Source: Nitrospiria bacterium (lineage in GTDB: Bacteria > Nitrospirota > Nitrospiria > JACQBZ01). From it: 64,000 nucleotides of DNA. The stretch is taken from positions 39,739-103,738 of the forward strand of contig DATKAN010000055.1 in the NCBI GenBank assembly GCA_035498035.1. The letters are read 5' to 3'. The translations under genes and the position numbers were made by a program. The notes under the pieces are model-generated. The model worked only from the letters and a program-made list of their open reading frames with translations. It ran no database searches and had not been told where the DNA came from. Shown here in pieces: positions 16,625 to 26,701 of this stretch (position 1 is the first letter of the stretch; the number at the start of each line of letters is the position of its first letter).

Positions 16625-17950
16625 TCAAGCGGTCCTCCGTTGGTCCACGACATAAACGCTGCGGGGAAAGGTCTTCGCGTACTGCTTGAGTTGCGCGGCG
16701 ATTTCTGCAACCTGCATGGGACTGGTGATCGCGCGCTTCTGGTTGGTGACCACTGCGATCGAAACGGTCATGAACGGAAACTGTTGTTCAACATCCTTGC
16801 GGTCGCGGGAAATTATGTAACCCCTTTGACGGTCCTCCTCGTCGTAAAAACCGGGAATGGTCTCATCAAAATCATGAATGACTTTTTCACACAATTTTTC
16901 CATGCGCAGAGGGTCCGTAATGATGACATAGTCGTCTCCGCCGATATGCCCGAGGAAATCCGGTACCGACCCGAGCGCCTTGACGGCCTCGGTCAAAATA
17001 CCGGCCACTTTTTTCAAGACCTCGCTGCCCCGGATATATCCATATCGATCGCCGAACGCCTTGAAGTTGTCCAGATCGACCAGGCAAAAAGCAAAGGGTA
17101 CCTTCTCCTGGAGCCGGGTCAACAGGGCCTTTTCAATGGCCAAGTTTCCCGGAAGGCGCGTAAGGGGATTGGCGTCCAGATTCATCTCGCCCAATTCCTT
17201 CAACCGCTTCGACATCCAACGAAAAGACTCCGCCAATTCCTGAACTTCTTCCGTAGCTTTGACATTCAGGGCCCGGTCAAACAGCCCCTGGCCGATGTAA
17301 TGCGCCGCCTCCTGAAGCTGCTTGATCGAATAGGTCAGACTGGAATTGATGAACACGGCAAACCCGACGCCGAAGAAAAAACTGATCGTCACCAATACCA
17401 CCGTGATGTTAAACGCTTGGAGACTCGATTGATTGGCCTGTAGGGTCTTCGAGTTTTGATCCTCGCGGCCACGGCGTTCGAACTCTCGAAGCAGCTTCAC
17501 CATTTCATTTAAACGGGACTGCATCGGACCTTCCGAAACCGCCTTCGCCATCGACTCCTGCTTGCGGTCGAGATAGTCTTGTTCTTCCTTAAAAAACTGG
17601 TCGTACTCTTGATGGAGGCTGTGGATTCGTCCTTTGAGGTCTTCGTCCTCCGGAGATGAAAAATTCAGCTGGGCCAGTTTGAGGCGAAATTCGTCACTTC
17701 GGTTGAAGAACAGGGTCCGGACCGCCGGATCCCGAAGTATGACGGAGCGCTTCTCATAGAGATCTTGGGCCAATAGGTTTTCCGTCATCTGACCGGCGGT
17801 TTCAATTATGGGAAGGTCTCTTTGAACAACGGCGTCGCTCATCCGGCGAATGTCCCGCAGACTCACGACGGCGTACAACCCGGTCAACAAGGTCAGCAGG
17901 ACCATGATCGAAAAACCGAGCAGCATTTTATTAATGAGCGTCAATCGCAT
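16625..17950 (-). CDS. Membrane HAMP-GGDEF protein with altered signature
   Basis: A 441-residue inner-membrane protein. It has a membrane helix at residues 8-30, a periplasmic helical region of about 150 residues, a second helix near VVLVTISFFFGVGFAVFI, a HAMP-like segment and a C-terminal GGDEF domain (about 270-441). The signature reads GGDDY instead of GG(D/E)EF, and the Arg of the upstream RxxD inhibitory site is Ser (SVPD). It may be a weak or inactive diguanylate cyclase, or a GTP/c-di-GMP sensor. The ATG at 17950 has no ribosome site, so the exact start is uncertain. The TPR lipoprotein gene follows immediately. Confidence 0.8.
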   Translation of the reverse strand: MRLTLINKMLLGFSIMVLLTLLTGLYAVVSLRDIRRMSDAVVQRDLPIIETAGQMTENLLAQDLYEKRSVILRDPAVRTLFFNRSDEFRLKLAQLNFSSPEDEDLKGRIHSLHQEYDQFFKEEQDYLDRKQESMAKAVSEGPMQSRLNEMVKLLREFERRGREDQNSKTLQANQSSLQAFNITVVLVTISFFFGVGFAVFINSSLTYSIKQLQEAAHYIGQGLFDRALNVKATEEVQELAESFRWMSKRLKELGEMNLDANPLTRLPGNLAIEKALLTRLQEKVPFAFCLVDLDNFKAFGDRYGYIRGSEVLKKVAGILTEAVKALGSVPDFLGHIGGDDYVIITDPLRMEKLCEKVIHDFDETIPGFYDEEDRQRGYIISRDRKDVEQQFPFMTVSIAVVTNQKRAITSPMQVAEIAAQLKQYAKTFPRSVYVVDQRRTA

Positions 17951-18182
17951 AGGGAGGATTTCTCTACCCAAGCCCGCAGGCCGCCTCGGATGGCGGTGTT
18001 CGGAATCTTCGAAAGAACTCGTCGATCAAAAACCGCCTGATGAGAACAGGGTGACATCACCTTAATTATAGATGATAAATAAAAGACGGGAGGACGACAT
18101 AAGAATTCTTTGAGGGGTGGGACAGGCCAGTCGTTAGACCCTGTATAACGTATAATACTTTGATATTAACGGCGGTTTGTGA

Positions 18183-18431
18183 TCAGCCTTGTTTTCGAAT
18201 CAACACTCGAAAGGAGTTACCAACCTTTTCTTTTTTGAGAATCGTGTGCCCGTCTTCAGCGATGCTACGGGGGACGTTACGAATCGGCTCGCCATCATCC
18301 ACAATCACCGACAGAATCTGCCCAACCTCCATCGATTCCAATTTTAATTTTGTTTTCACATAGTTATATGGACACATTACCCCCCGAAGATCTAACTCTG
18401 CAGGGGTTGTGGTCTCGGTGATTTCAGTCAT
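18183..18431 (-). CDS. TusA-family sulfur-carrier-like protein with CPYN motif
   Basis: An 82-residue protein of the TusA (SirA) fold. It shows LDLRGVMCPYNYVKTKLKLE, a strand with VDDGEPIRNVPRS, and a C-terminal IRKQG strand. TusA proteins pass sulfur as a persulfide on the Cys of a CPxP motif; here the motif is CPYN, so Cys and the first Pro are kept and the second Pro is lost. It has its own promoter, so it is not simply part of the pyrF unit. A GTG at 18443 is an alternative start. A role in sulfur transfer or in redox-protein maturation is possible but not shown. Confidence 0.75.
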   Translation of the reverse strand: MTEITETTTPAELDLRGVMCPYNYVKTKLKLESMEVGQILSVIVDDGEPIRNVPRSIAEDGHTILKKEKVGNSFRVLIRKQG

Positions 18432-18453
18432 CGCGTCGCTCACTTTATTTTAT

Positions 18454-18483
18454 ATTATCATATTGTTTCCCACGAGAAGTCAA
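18454..18483 (-). promoter_or_regulatory. Promoter of the TusA-like gene
   Basis: Read on the - strand: TTGACT (18483-18478), an 18-base spacer and GATAAT (18459-18454), followed by an AT-rich stretch. The transcript would start 10-20 bases before the gene. Confidence 0.5.
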
Positions 18484-18491
18484 GTCATCGC

Positions 18492-18507
18492 GTGTGGGAT
18501 CCCACAC
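18492..18507. repeat. Perfect 16-bp palindrome GTGTGGGATCCCACAC
   Basis: The palindrome sits between the pyrF stop and the -35 of the TusA-like gene, 8 bases upstream of that -35. With no T run after it on the - strand it is a poor terminator, so an operator or activator site is at least as likely. Confidence 0.5.
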
Positions 18508-18532
18508 AATAAGAAGGTTCCCAAACGGGCAA

Positions 18533-19294
18533 TCAGGACTGGATGGAAAGATGACCGAGAGCCGTTTTGATCTCATCAACGATCCGGTCTGCCGCTTGTA
18601 CGGGGTCCTTTGCCTTTCGGATCGGACGGCCCACGACAACGTAGTCCGCGCCGTCCAGTATGGCCTGGCGCGGGATCGTGACCCGAACTTGATCATCGTT
18701 AGGCACCGCGGTCCATTCCGGACGAACCCCCGGGACAACAACGATCAAGTCCTGACCGATTCTCTCTTTGACCTGCCGGACCTCCGATCCGGAGCAGACC
18801 ACGCCGGCGCAACCCGCCTCATGCGCCCATTGGGCCCTCCGGAGAACCAGTTCGGGGATGTCGAGGCGGGTATTCAATCCTGAATCCCGCATATCTTCCG
18901 GCCCAAAACTGGTCAAGACCGTAACGGCAAGCACCTTGGTGTCGCTGTGTATTTGATCGACAACCGTTTTGAGCAGCCTCTTCCCTTCCGAGGCATGTAC
19001 CGTTACAAATCGGACCTTATAGGCCGCGGCGGCCCTCGCGGCGGCCTGAACCGTTTCCGGGATATCGTGAAATTTCAGGTCAAGGAAAACGCCGCAATCA
19101 CTGTGTTCCGAAATAACCTTGAAGATGGCGGGCCCCGAACCTACGAAAAGCTCCAGCCCCACCTTGAACAAACCGACGTGCCCATTTAAAGAGACCACGG
19201 CCTTTTTTGCTTCGTCCAGGTTCGAATAATCGAGGGCAAAAATCAGTCGGTCTCTTGCGGTGAGGGAAGGATCGCTTTGGAGAATCGTGCTCAA
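18533..19294 (-). CDS. pyrF: Orotidine 5'-phosphate decarboxylase
   Basis: A 253-residue enzyme that decarboxylates OMP to UMP in pyrimidine synthesis. The active-site block GVFLDLKFHDIPETV contains the Asp-Lys-x-x-Asp pattern of the family, and the C-terminal phosphate-binding region reads DYVVVGRPIRKAKDPVQAA. The substrate-binding strand RLIFALDYSNLDEA is near the N-terminus. No ATG fits; translation appears to start with TTG at 19294 with only a weak ribosome site. tRNA-Leu lies directly upstream on the same strand. Confidence 0.93.
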   Translation of the reverse strand: MSTILQSDPSLTARDRLIFALDYSNLDEAKKAVVSLNGHVGLFKVGLELFVGSGPAIFKVISEHSDCGVFLDLKFHDIPETVQAAARAAAAYKVRFVTVHASEGKRLLKTVVDQIHSDTKVLAVTVLTSFGPEDMRDSGLNTRLDIPELVLRRAQWAHEAGCAGVVCSGSEVRQVKERIGQDLIVVVPGVRPEWTAVPNDDQVRVTIPRQAILDGADYVVVGRPIRKAKDPVQAADRIVDEIKTALGHLSIQS

Positions 19295-19377
19295 TGAAGA
19301 TTTACCGACTTAACCCGTTTCTATGGCTCCAGGGATCCAAGGCTCGAAGGTAAAGAATTTATGTTCCGCAAAGAATC

Positions 19378-19463
19378 TGGTGCCGGAGGAGAGGGTTGAA
19401 CTCTCATGAGGTTGCCCTCGGCGGATTTTGAGTCCGCTGCGTCTGCCATTCCGCCACTCCGGC
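19378..19463 (-). tRNA. tRNA-Leu (anticodon CAA)
   Basis: On the - strand the acceptor arms GCCGGAG and CTCCGGC pair fully. The anticodon stem GCGGA/TCCGC encloses loop CTCAAAA with anticodon CAA (reads UUG). A long variable arm GAGG-gcaa-CCTC follows, as expected for leucine. The T arm GAGAG-TTCAACC-CTCTC is intact. The 3' CCA is encoded (19380-19378). Confidence 0.95.
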
Positions 19464-19473
19464 GAACCGTGGG

Positions 19474-19998
19474 TCAAGGCTTTTGGGCGCGCTGAAGCTT
19501 TTCCAATCCATACTTCGCGATCTGTTGGATCGATGGATCCGGATGCTTCTGCTCAATCTCTTTGAGCGGTTCGATCGCCTTGGGATCTCCCACTTCTTCC
19601 AAGACCCGGATGGCATTCCATAAAAAAATGGGGTCGTTGTCGTGTTTCACGGCCTCGATGAGAGGATCGACCACCGGCTTGCCGATCTCGATCAAGGCGC
19701 CGGAGACATCCAGCCGGACCATGGGCTCCTCATCTTTGAGCGCTGCAATCAACGGCGAAACGGCACGCGGATCTTTGAGCCTGCCCAACTCGTGTGCGGC
19801 TTCCCGGCGGTCCATTGGGGTTTTGGACTGGAGCATTTTCAAAAGATCCTCGACCTGATCCGCCAGAGCCACTCCGGTCGCGCAGAAAAAGAGGATGCCG
19901 GCGACCCAAATCAGAAATCCCGTTTGCGCTCTCGAACCGCTTCCTCTCCCAACCCGAAGATAATGTGAAAAGCCAGGGGCGTTAAACCGTATCCGCAT
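19474..19998 (-). CDS. Exported HEAT-repeat protein
   Basis: A 174-residue protein. The ATG at 19998 is preceded by GGAGGAG and overlaps no neighbour. A signal peptide or anchor (GFLIWVAGILFFCATGVALA, about residues 27-46) precedes about four HEAT (PBS-lyase-type) repeats such as AAHELGRLKDPRAVSPLIAA and AIRVLEEVGDPKAIEPLKEI. HEAT repeats make protein-binding surfaces; with export this suggests a periplasmic adaptor. No catalytic residues are visible. It starts right after the stop of the M28 peptidase, so the two are likely co-transcribed. Confidence 0.75.
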   Translation of the reverse strand: MRIRFNAPGFSHYLRVGRGSGSRAQTGFLIWVAGILFFCATGVALADQVEDLLKMLQSKTPMDRREAAHELGRLKDPRAVSPLIAALKDEEPMVRLDVSGALIEIGKPVVDPLIEAVKHDNDPIFLWNAIRVLEEVGDPKAIEPLKEIEQKHPDPSIQQIAKYGLEKLQRAQKP

Positions 19999-20000
19999 GA

Positions 20001-20942
20001 TCACTCCTCCGTCAATGCCGCTTCGACCAGAAAAGCCACGATGGCTCTTGTCACCTTGGCCATGTAGGGAAGATCCAAGGTCTCCAACCGATCCCCGGGT
20101 TGATGATACCAAGGGTTTCGAAAGTTCGCGGTGTCGGTCAGCATCAGGGCCGGATAGCCGACATCCCAGAACGGAGCATGGTCGCTCCGGCGGGTGTCCG
20201 GAAAATCTCGCCCCGCGTTCGGGACGACAAGACCCACGACGGGCAGATCCGGCACAAAACGACCGGCCGCACTCTCAAATCGCTGCTTCAACGCCGCCGC
20301 CTCCGGATTCCCCACCACACCCAAAAAATTTCCCACATCCGGAACGGGGATCGGAAGCTCTGTCAGGCGCTGCTGTGAACCGGTTTCATGGCTGGCGTAG
20401 CCGACGCATTCCAGGGCGATCATCCCCCGAATGTTGAGACCCGACCGTCGGGCTTTGAGGGCGTAATGCGTGCTTCCCAGGCATTGCTGTTCTTCTTGGG
20501 CGAACCCGATAAAAAGGACCCGACCCGGCCGATCCAAATCGGCCAACGTTCGGGCCGTCTCGAGCATAACGGCCACGCCGCTGGCGTTATCATCCGCGCC
20601 CGGGCTTTGAGCCACCGTATCATAATGAGCCGCCAGAATCAAGAGGGGCCGGCCCGTAACATTTCCGGCTCGATCACGAATTGATCCGACGACATTCCGG
20701 TTTTGATGGCCAAAGGCTTCGAACCCGTGGTGACGAACCGAGAGGCCAGCGGCTCGGAATTGATCCGTGATATAATCGCCCGCCGCCTCCAGCGCCGCGG
20801 GGGCCGACCGATGATGCCGGATGCCAACGATCCGTTTGAGATGTTCCTTCAATCGGGCCTCGGTGATTTGAGCGACCCGATTTTGAATGATCCCTTCCAG
20901 GCTATTTCCTGGGCGGAACCATCCTGGCCGAACGATAGGCAT
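20001..20942 (-). CDS. M28-family zinc aminopeptidase-like protein
   Basis: A 313-residue peptidase of the M28 family. The metal ligands are visible: His and Asp in LAAHYDT, the bridging Asp in SPGADDNASG, the catalytic Glu-Glu in FAQEEQ, an Asp/Glu-type ligand in ALECVGYA and a late His in SDHAPFWD. These enzymes cleave N-terminal residues from peptides or cyclise N-terminal glutamine. No clear signal peptide is present, so it may act in the cytoplasm. Upstream, a small membrane protein gene overlaps it by 41 bases. Substrate unknown. Confidence 0.85.
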   Translation of the reverse strand: MPIVRPGWFRPGNSLEGIIQNRVAQITEARLKEHLKRIVGIRHHRSAPAALEAAGDYITDQFRAAGLSVRHHGFEAFGHQNRNVVGSIRDRAGNVTGRPLLILAAHYDTVAQSPGADDNASGVAVMLETARTLADLDRPGRVLFIGFAQEEQQCLGSTHYALKARRSGLNIRGMIALECVGYASHETGSQQRLTELPIPVPDVGNFLGVVGNPEAAALKQRFESAAGRFVPDLPVVGLVVPNAGRDFPDTRRSDHAPFWDVGYPALMLTDTANFRNPWYHQPGDRLETLDLPYMAKVTRAIVAFLVEAALTEE

Positions 20943-21177
20943 CCACCATGCTCCAGACCAGAAGGGCCAGCAAGACCAACAAAAGACCCAGGGCCTTTCC
21001 CGCGTGCGACGTGTCTCCGGCCATCAGCTCCTCAGCCGGAAATCGTTCAGTCACCATCCCGCTCAACACTCCGGATGCGATAAAAAAACCGATGCCCTTG
21101 AACCATTGCCGGTTATAAAACTGTCCGAGACCCGGAAAGATTGCGGAGAGTACGGCGGCTGCGCGGGGGTTTTTCAT
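20902..21177 (-). CDS. Small two-helix membrane protein (TM2/DUF5683-like)
   Basis: A 91-residue membrane protein. The N-terminus AAAVLSAIFPGLGQFYNRQWFKG matches the PGLGQ.Y....KG pattern of small proteins with two helices around a short loop (TM2-type). A second hydrophobic segment is GLLLVLLALLVWSMVDAYRSA. It overlaps the peptidase gene by 41 bases and the PilZ gene by 4 bases, so it belongs to the same operon. Function is unknown. Confidence 0.7.
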   Translation of the reverse strand: MKNPRAAAVLSAIFPGLGQFYNRQWFKGIGFFIASGVLSGMVTERFPAEELMAGDTSHAGKALGLLLVLLALLVWSMVDAYRSARMVPPRK

Positions 21178-21554
21178 GGATGGCTTTCCGATTGACCCAG
21201 AAGGACGCGCATGACAAACTGTTTGATTTTTTCGCGGTCGGTTTCGTTGATCTTCCGAAATTGAATAGCCATCCCGGGGGAAAACCCTTTCGGATCAAAG
21301 TCGGAACGGACCCAGGCCACTTGGCCGTCCACTCTGACCGAACCCACTTGGCCCGGAAGACCAAACTCCAGGCTGACGGGCGTTCCGATCGGTAGAGGGG
21401 AAACGGTATCGATGAACAGCCCCCCGCCGCCCATGATGGCCGTAAACCCTTCCTTGATTCCCTTCTGGGGTTGTTGATACTGAATCCGAATCGAGATCGG
21501 GGCGCGCGGATATTTCCTCTTTTCGGGAGAAGGGGGTTTTGGGCTCTTCGCCAT
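21174..21554 (-). CDS. PilZ-domain protein
   Basis: A 126-residue, single-domain PilZ protein. The first c-di-GMP-binding motif is present as RKYPR (RxxxR) near residue 13. The second motif, usually (D/N)xSxxG, reads MGGGG in ITAIMGGGGLFID-type context, so binding may be weak or different. The rest of the barrel, with PLPIGTPVSLEFGLPG and VDGQVAWVRSD, follows the family. Two GGDEF proteins elsewhere in the window could supply c-di-GMP. It probably regulates a partner at the envelope, but the partner is unknown. Confidence 0.8.
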   Translation of the reverse strand: MAKSPKPPSPEKRKYPRAPISIRIQYQQPQKGIKEGFTAIMGGGGLFIDTVSPLPIGTPVSLEFGLPGQVGSVRVDGQVAWVRSDFDPKGFSPGMAIQFRKINETDREKIKQFVMRVLLGQSESHP

Positions 21555-21560
21555 GATCGG

Positions 21561-22013
21561 TCACCTTTTAAATTGTGCCCGTCGAGCGATGATATAAATC
21601 AAGAACGGCGTCAAGAAAACCAAAAAAATGGTGCGGATGCGTCCGAACCCTTCCTGAACGAATCCCAGTACGGTACTGGTCAAGACATCGCCGGCGTAGA
21701 ATATGGCCAAGTAGAAGGCCCACCGACGCAGCGTAAGAAATCCGTATCCGATGGCGAGGTGGAGAACCGGTTGGGCCGCCAGGATGCCGACGGCCACGGC
21801 CCCGGTCGTCGTCATTCCGAAAAACTTCGGGTGATACCGCCAGTTTGTCGACATAATATTGGCCAGCTCGCCGAAGGCGCTTAAAATGAAGGCGACCCCG
21901 AAAAAGGTCAAATCGAAGGTCCGCAGCGTCCGCCTGAACCCGTAGAAATGCAACGGAACCGCGATGAGACCCACGACCGCTAAATACGCCGCAGTGATTA
22001 TGGCATATTTCAT
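21561..22013 (-). CDS. Polytopic membrane protein, function unknown
   Basis: A 150-residue protein with four predicted membrane helices (around KYAIITAAYLAVVGLIAVPL, FGVAFILSAFGELA, TTTGAVAVGILAAQPVLHLA and IRTIFLVFLTPFLIYIIA). GGGAGC lies a good distance before the ATG at 22013; another ATG at 22031 has no spacing for a ribosome site. I recognise no family motif. It sits between argB and the PilZ gene in a same-strand run. Confidence 0.6.
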   Translation of the reverse strand: MKYAIITAAYLAVVGLIAVPLHFYGFRRTLRTFDLTFFGVAFILSAFGELANIMSTNWRYHPKFFGMTTTGAVAVGILAAQPVLHLAIGYGFLTLRRWAFYLAIFYAGDVLTSTVLGFVQEGFGRIRTIFLVFLTPFLIYIIARRAQFKR

Positions 22014-22043
22014 GGCCGGATTGCTCCCCATCCCCTGCCGTGG

Positions 22044-23784
<1,741 letters not shown>

Positions 23785-23788
<4 letters not shown>

Positions 23789-25173
23789 AAAATATACCGA
23801 CTCAGGTCCTCGCTTTTAATAATGTCGTTCAGCCGTTCTCGGACATATTTCGCGTCGATCGTCATCTTCTTCTCGGTTCGATCCGGCGCGTCGAAGGCCA
23901 CGTCGTCCAGCAGCCTCTCTAGAATGGTGAACAGCCGTCGCGCGCCGATATTCTCCGTCCGCTCGTTTACCAACACCGCGATCGAGGCGATTTCCTCGAT
24001 GGCGTCCGCCTTAAATTCGAGCGTGATGCCTTCCGTTTCCATCAAGGCGATGTATTGTTTGATCAGCGCGTTCCTCGGCTCGGTCAGGATGCGGACGAAA
24101 TCCTCTTTGGTTAATGGGCCCAGCTCGACGCGGATGGGAAAGCGACCCTGGAGTTCGGGGATAAGATCCGACGGCTTCGCGACATGAAACGCGCCGGCCG
24201 CAATGAAAAGGATATGGTCGGTTCGAACCATGCCGTGCTTGGTATTGACCGTGGAACCTTCCACGATCGGGAGAAGGTCCCGTTGAACACCTTCGCGGGA
24301 TACATCCGGACCGAACCCCTTTTCCCGGCCGGCAATCTTGTCCAGCTCATCGACGAAAACGATCCCGGACTGCTCCACCTTCATGATCGCCTCGCGCAGG
24401 ACTTCGTCCATATCGATCAGCTTTTGGCCCTCTTCCTGGGTCAACAGCTTAAGCGCCTCCGGAACCTTCACCCGCCGTTTCTTCTTTTTCCCTGGAAACA
24501 GCCCTCCGAACATTTCCCGAAGATTGATCTCCAGATCTTCCATCCCGACATTGGAAATAACCCCGACCGGCAGGGCCTTCTCTTTGACGTCGATCTCAAC
24601 CGGACGGTGGTCCAGTTTGCCTTCATGGAGCTGCTGTCGCAGCTTCTCGCGGGTCTGCTCGTAGGATTCCGGGAGCTCCGTCCGGGTCGGTTCAAGGCGT
24701 CCCTCGTCAAAAATTCCCGGCGGGGGTTTGGGGGCGGGCGGCGGCAAGAGAAGGTCCAACAACCGCTCCTCGGCCTGCTTCGCCGCGCGATCCTGGACCT
24801 TCTCGGCATGCTGCATCTTGACCATGTTGACCGCCAGTTCGGTCAGATCCCGGATCATGGATTCAACATCGCGACCCACATAGCCCACCTCCGTAAACTT
24901 GGACGCCTCCACCTTGATGAAGGGCGCATTCACCAGTTTGGCCAGCCGGCGGGAGATCTCGGTCTTCCCCACCCCCGTCGGCCCGATCATGATGATATTC
25001 TTGGGCAACACTTCTTCCCGCAACTCCGGTGAAAGCTGCTGCCGCCGCCACCGGTTTCGCAGGGCGATCGCCACCATCCGCTTGGCCTGGCCCTGGCCGA
25101 TGATATACCGGTCCAACTCCTTCACGATCTCCCGGGGTGTAAGGGCGTTCATTCGATCATCCGGTCCGGTCAT
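23785..25173 (-). CDS. hslU: ATP-dependent HslUV protease, ATPase subunit
   Basis: A 462-residue AAA+ unfoldase that feeds proteins into the HslV peptidase. The start region [20 protein letters not shown], Walker [10 protein letters not shown] and Walker [10 protein letters not shown] are all present, with the long I domain between (about residues 110-240) and the sensor region GRFPIRVEL. The C-terminal tail ends SEDLSRYIL, which docks into HslV. AAGGA precedes the ATG at 25173, and it follows the hslV stop directly. Confidence 0.95.
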
Positions 25174-25174
25174 C

Positions 25175-25717
25175 TCAATCCTTCAACTCCTCCACAACAA
25201 TTTCCTGATTGGTATAGATATCGATACCGCCGGCAATTTTCATCGCCCGCTCCACGATCTCCTTCGCCGTTAAATCCGGCCGATCGATCATCGCGCGGGC
25301 CGCTGCCAGGGCGTACGGCCCTCCGGAGCCGATGGCCAATATTCCGTCTTCCGGCTCGATCACGTCCCCCGTCCCGGAAATCAACAGCGACTGTTCGGCG
25401 TCGGCCACGATCATGAGGGCCTCCAGCCGTCTTAAGACACGGTCCGTTCGCCAGTCCTTGGCCAGCTCCACCGCGGAGCGTGTGAGATTGCCCCGGTATT
25501 CGGCGAGCTTGGACTCGAACTTCTCGAACAGCGTCAGGGCATCGGCCGTCGCCCCGGCGAATCCGGACAGGATCTGGTCGTTATACATCCTCCGGATCTT
25601 TCGGGCGTTGTGCTTCATCACCGTCGTGCCCATCGTCACTTGGCCGTCGGCCGCGATGGCCACCCGGCCCCGGTGGCGGACGCATAGAATCGTCGTGCTA
25701 TGAATCGTGAGCGCCAT
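25175..25717 (-). CDS. hslV: ATP-dependent HslUV protease, peptidase subunit
   Basis: A 180-residue proteasome-like peptidase. The catalytic N-terminal Thr should be exposed by removal of a seven-residue leader (MALTIHS), leaving [19 protein letters not shown]. Family residues include the Lys in [11 protein letters not shown] and GGTG-like metal site sequence [13 protein letters not shown]. Length is normal. It lies 15 bases after xerC and runs straight into hslU, as in the Bacillus clpQ-clpY pair. Confidence 0.95.
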   Translation of the reverse strand: MALTIHSTTILCVRHRGRVAIAADGQVTMGTTVMKHNARKIRRMYNDQILSGFAGATADALTLFEKFESKLAEYRGNLTRSAVELAKDWRTDRVLRRLEALMIVADAEQSLLISGTGDVIEPEDGILAIGSGGPYALAAARAMIDRPDLTAKEIVERAMKIAGGIDIYTNQEIVVEELKD

Positions 25718-25732
25718 GGATTCCGTCGTTGG

Positions 25733-26701
25733 TTACCCTCTATCTTTTTTGGCCCGAGGGTGTGCCCGGTCGTAGACCTCGATCAATTTATCCGTCGTGA
25801 CATGGGTATACCGTTGCGTTGTCGAGAGCCGCGCATGCCCCAGTAATTCCTGGATCGCCCGAAGGTCCGCGCCGCCGTCCAAAAGATGCGTTGCAAAGCT
25901 ATGACGAAGGGCATGCGGCGTGACCCGCGGGGCCTTGGGAAGCCGTGAACCCGCGCGACCCACGATCCGGGCCACGGTCCGGGTCGTCAGGCGTTTTCCG
26001 AATCGGTTCAGGAAAAGCGGACGGCGTTCTTCATGATATTGCCGAAAAGGAACCACCGCCAGATACGACTCGACCGCGACCAAGGCCTTGGAGCCGATCG
26101 GCACGATCCGCTCTTTGCGGCCCTTGCCCTGGACTCGAATCAGCCCTTCGAGCGGATACAGGTCATTGACGTTCAGGGCGACCAGTTCGCTCAACCGGAT
26201 ACCGGTCGAATAAAAGGTTTCCAGAATGGCCCGATTCCTCGCGCCGGTCTTTTCATCGACGGAAAAAGCCTCCATCAAGGCCGAGGCATCGTCCACGGCA
26301 AGAAAGGCCGGAAGCCGATGCTCCTGTTTCGGTGTCGCCACCAAGCGGGCGGGATTATTCTTTAATTGACCTTCCCGCTGAAGAAACTTGAAAAAGGTCC
26401 GGATCACGGCCAGTTTGCGGGCCATGGAGGATTTTTGAACCCCCGTCTGCCTCAAATGGGCCAGGTAGGTCCGTATTTTCAACGGTCCAACCTCGGCCCA
26501 ATCGGGTTCCTTCCCCGATGTTTGGGTCGGCCTGCTGGAAGCGCTTTTTTCCGATCGATGGAGCGATGCGGCAGGATCGGGCGCGGAGAATAAAAACCGC
26601 TCGAACTGCTCCAGGTCGGACCGATAGTTTCGGAGGGTATGCGCCGAACTCCCGCGCTCGACCTGAAGGTATTCTATAAAGGATTGTTTTGCCGACACCA
26701 T
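25733..26701 (-). CDS. xerC: Tyrosine recombinase XerC
   Basis: A 322-residue site-specific recombinase that resolves chromosome dimers at dif with XerD. The catalytic set is visible: Arg in TGIRLSELV, Lys in VQGKGRKERIVP, His-x-x-Arg in HALRHSFATHLLD, and the Tyr nucleophile in STTQRYTHV after LLGHARL. The N-terminal core-binding domain carries an insertion of about 35 residues rich in Ser, Pro and Asp (around residue 40) that is unusual for the family. The start overlaps trmFO by 28 bases. Confidence 0.92.
   Translation of the reverse strand: MVSAKQSFIEYLQVERGSSAHTLRNYRSDLEQFERFLFSAPDPAASLHRSEKSASSRPTQTSGKEPDWAEVGPLKIRTYLAHLRQTGVQKSSMARKLAVIRTFFKFLQREGQLKNNPARLVATPKQEHRLPAFLAVDDASALMEAFSVDEKTGARNRAILETFYSTGIRLSELVALNVNDLYPLEGLIRVQGKGRKERIVPIGSKALVAVESYLAVVPFRQYHEERRPLFLNRFGKRLTTRTVARIVGRAGSRLPKAPRVTPHALRHSFATHLLDGGADLRAIQELLGHARLSTTQRYTHVTTDKLIEVYDRAHPRAKKDRG

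Noticed and set aside
17951..18182. Extra gene in the gap between the GGDEF and TusA-like genes
   Set aside because: Short frames here lack a ribosome site and motif. The gap seems to hold only the upstream region of the GGDEF gene.
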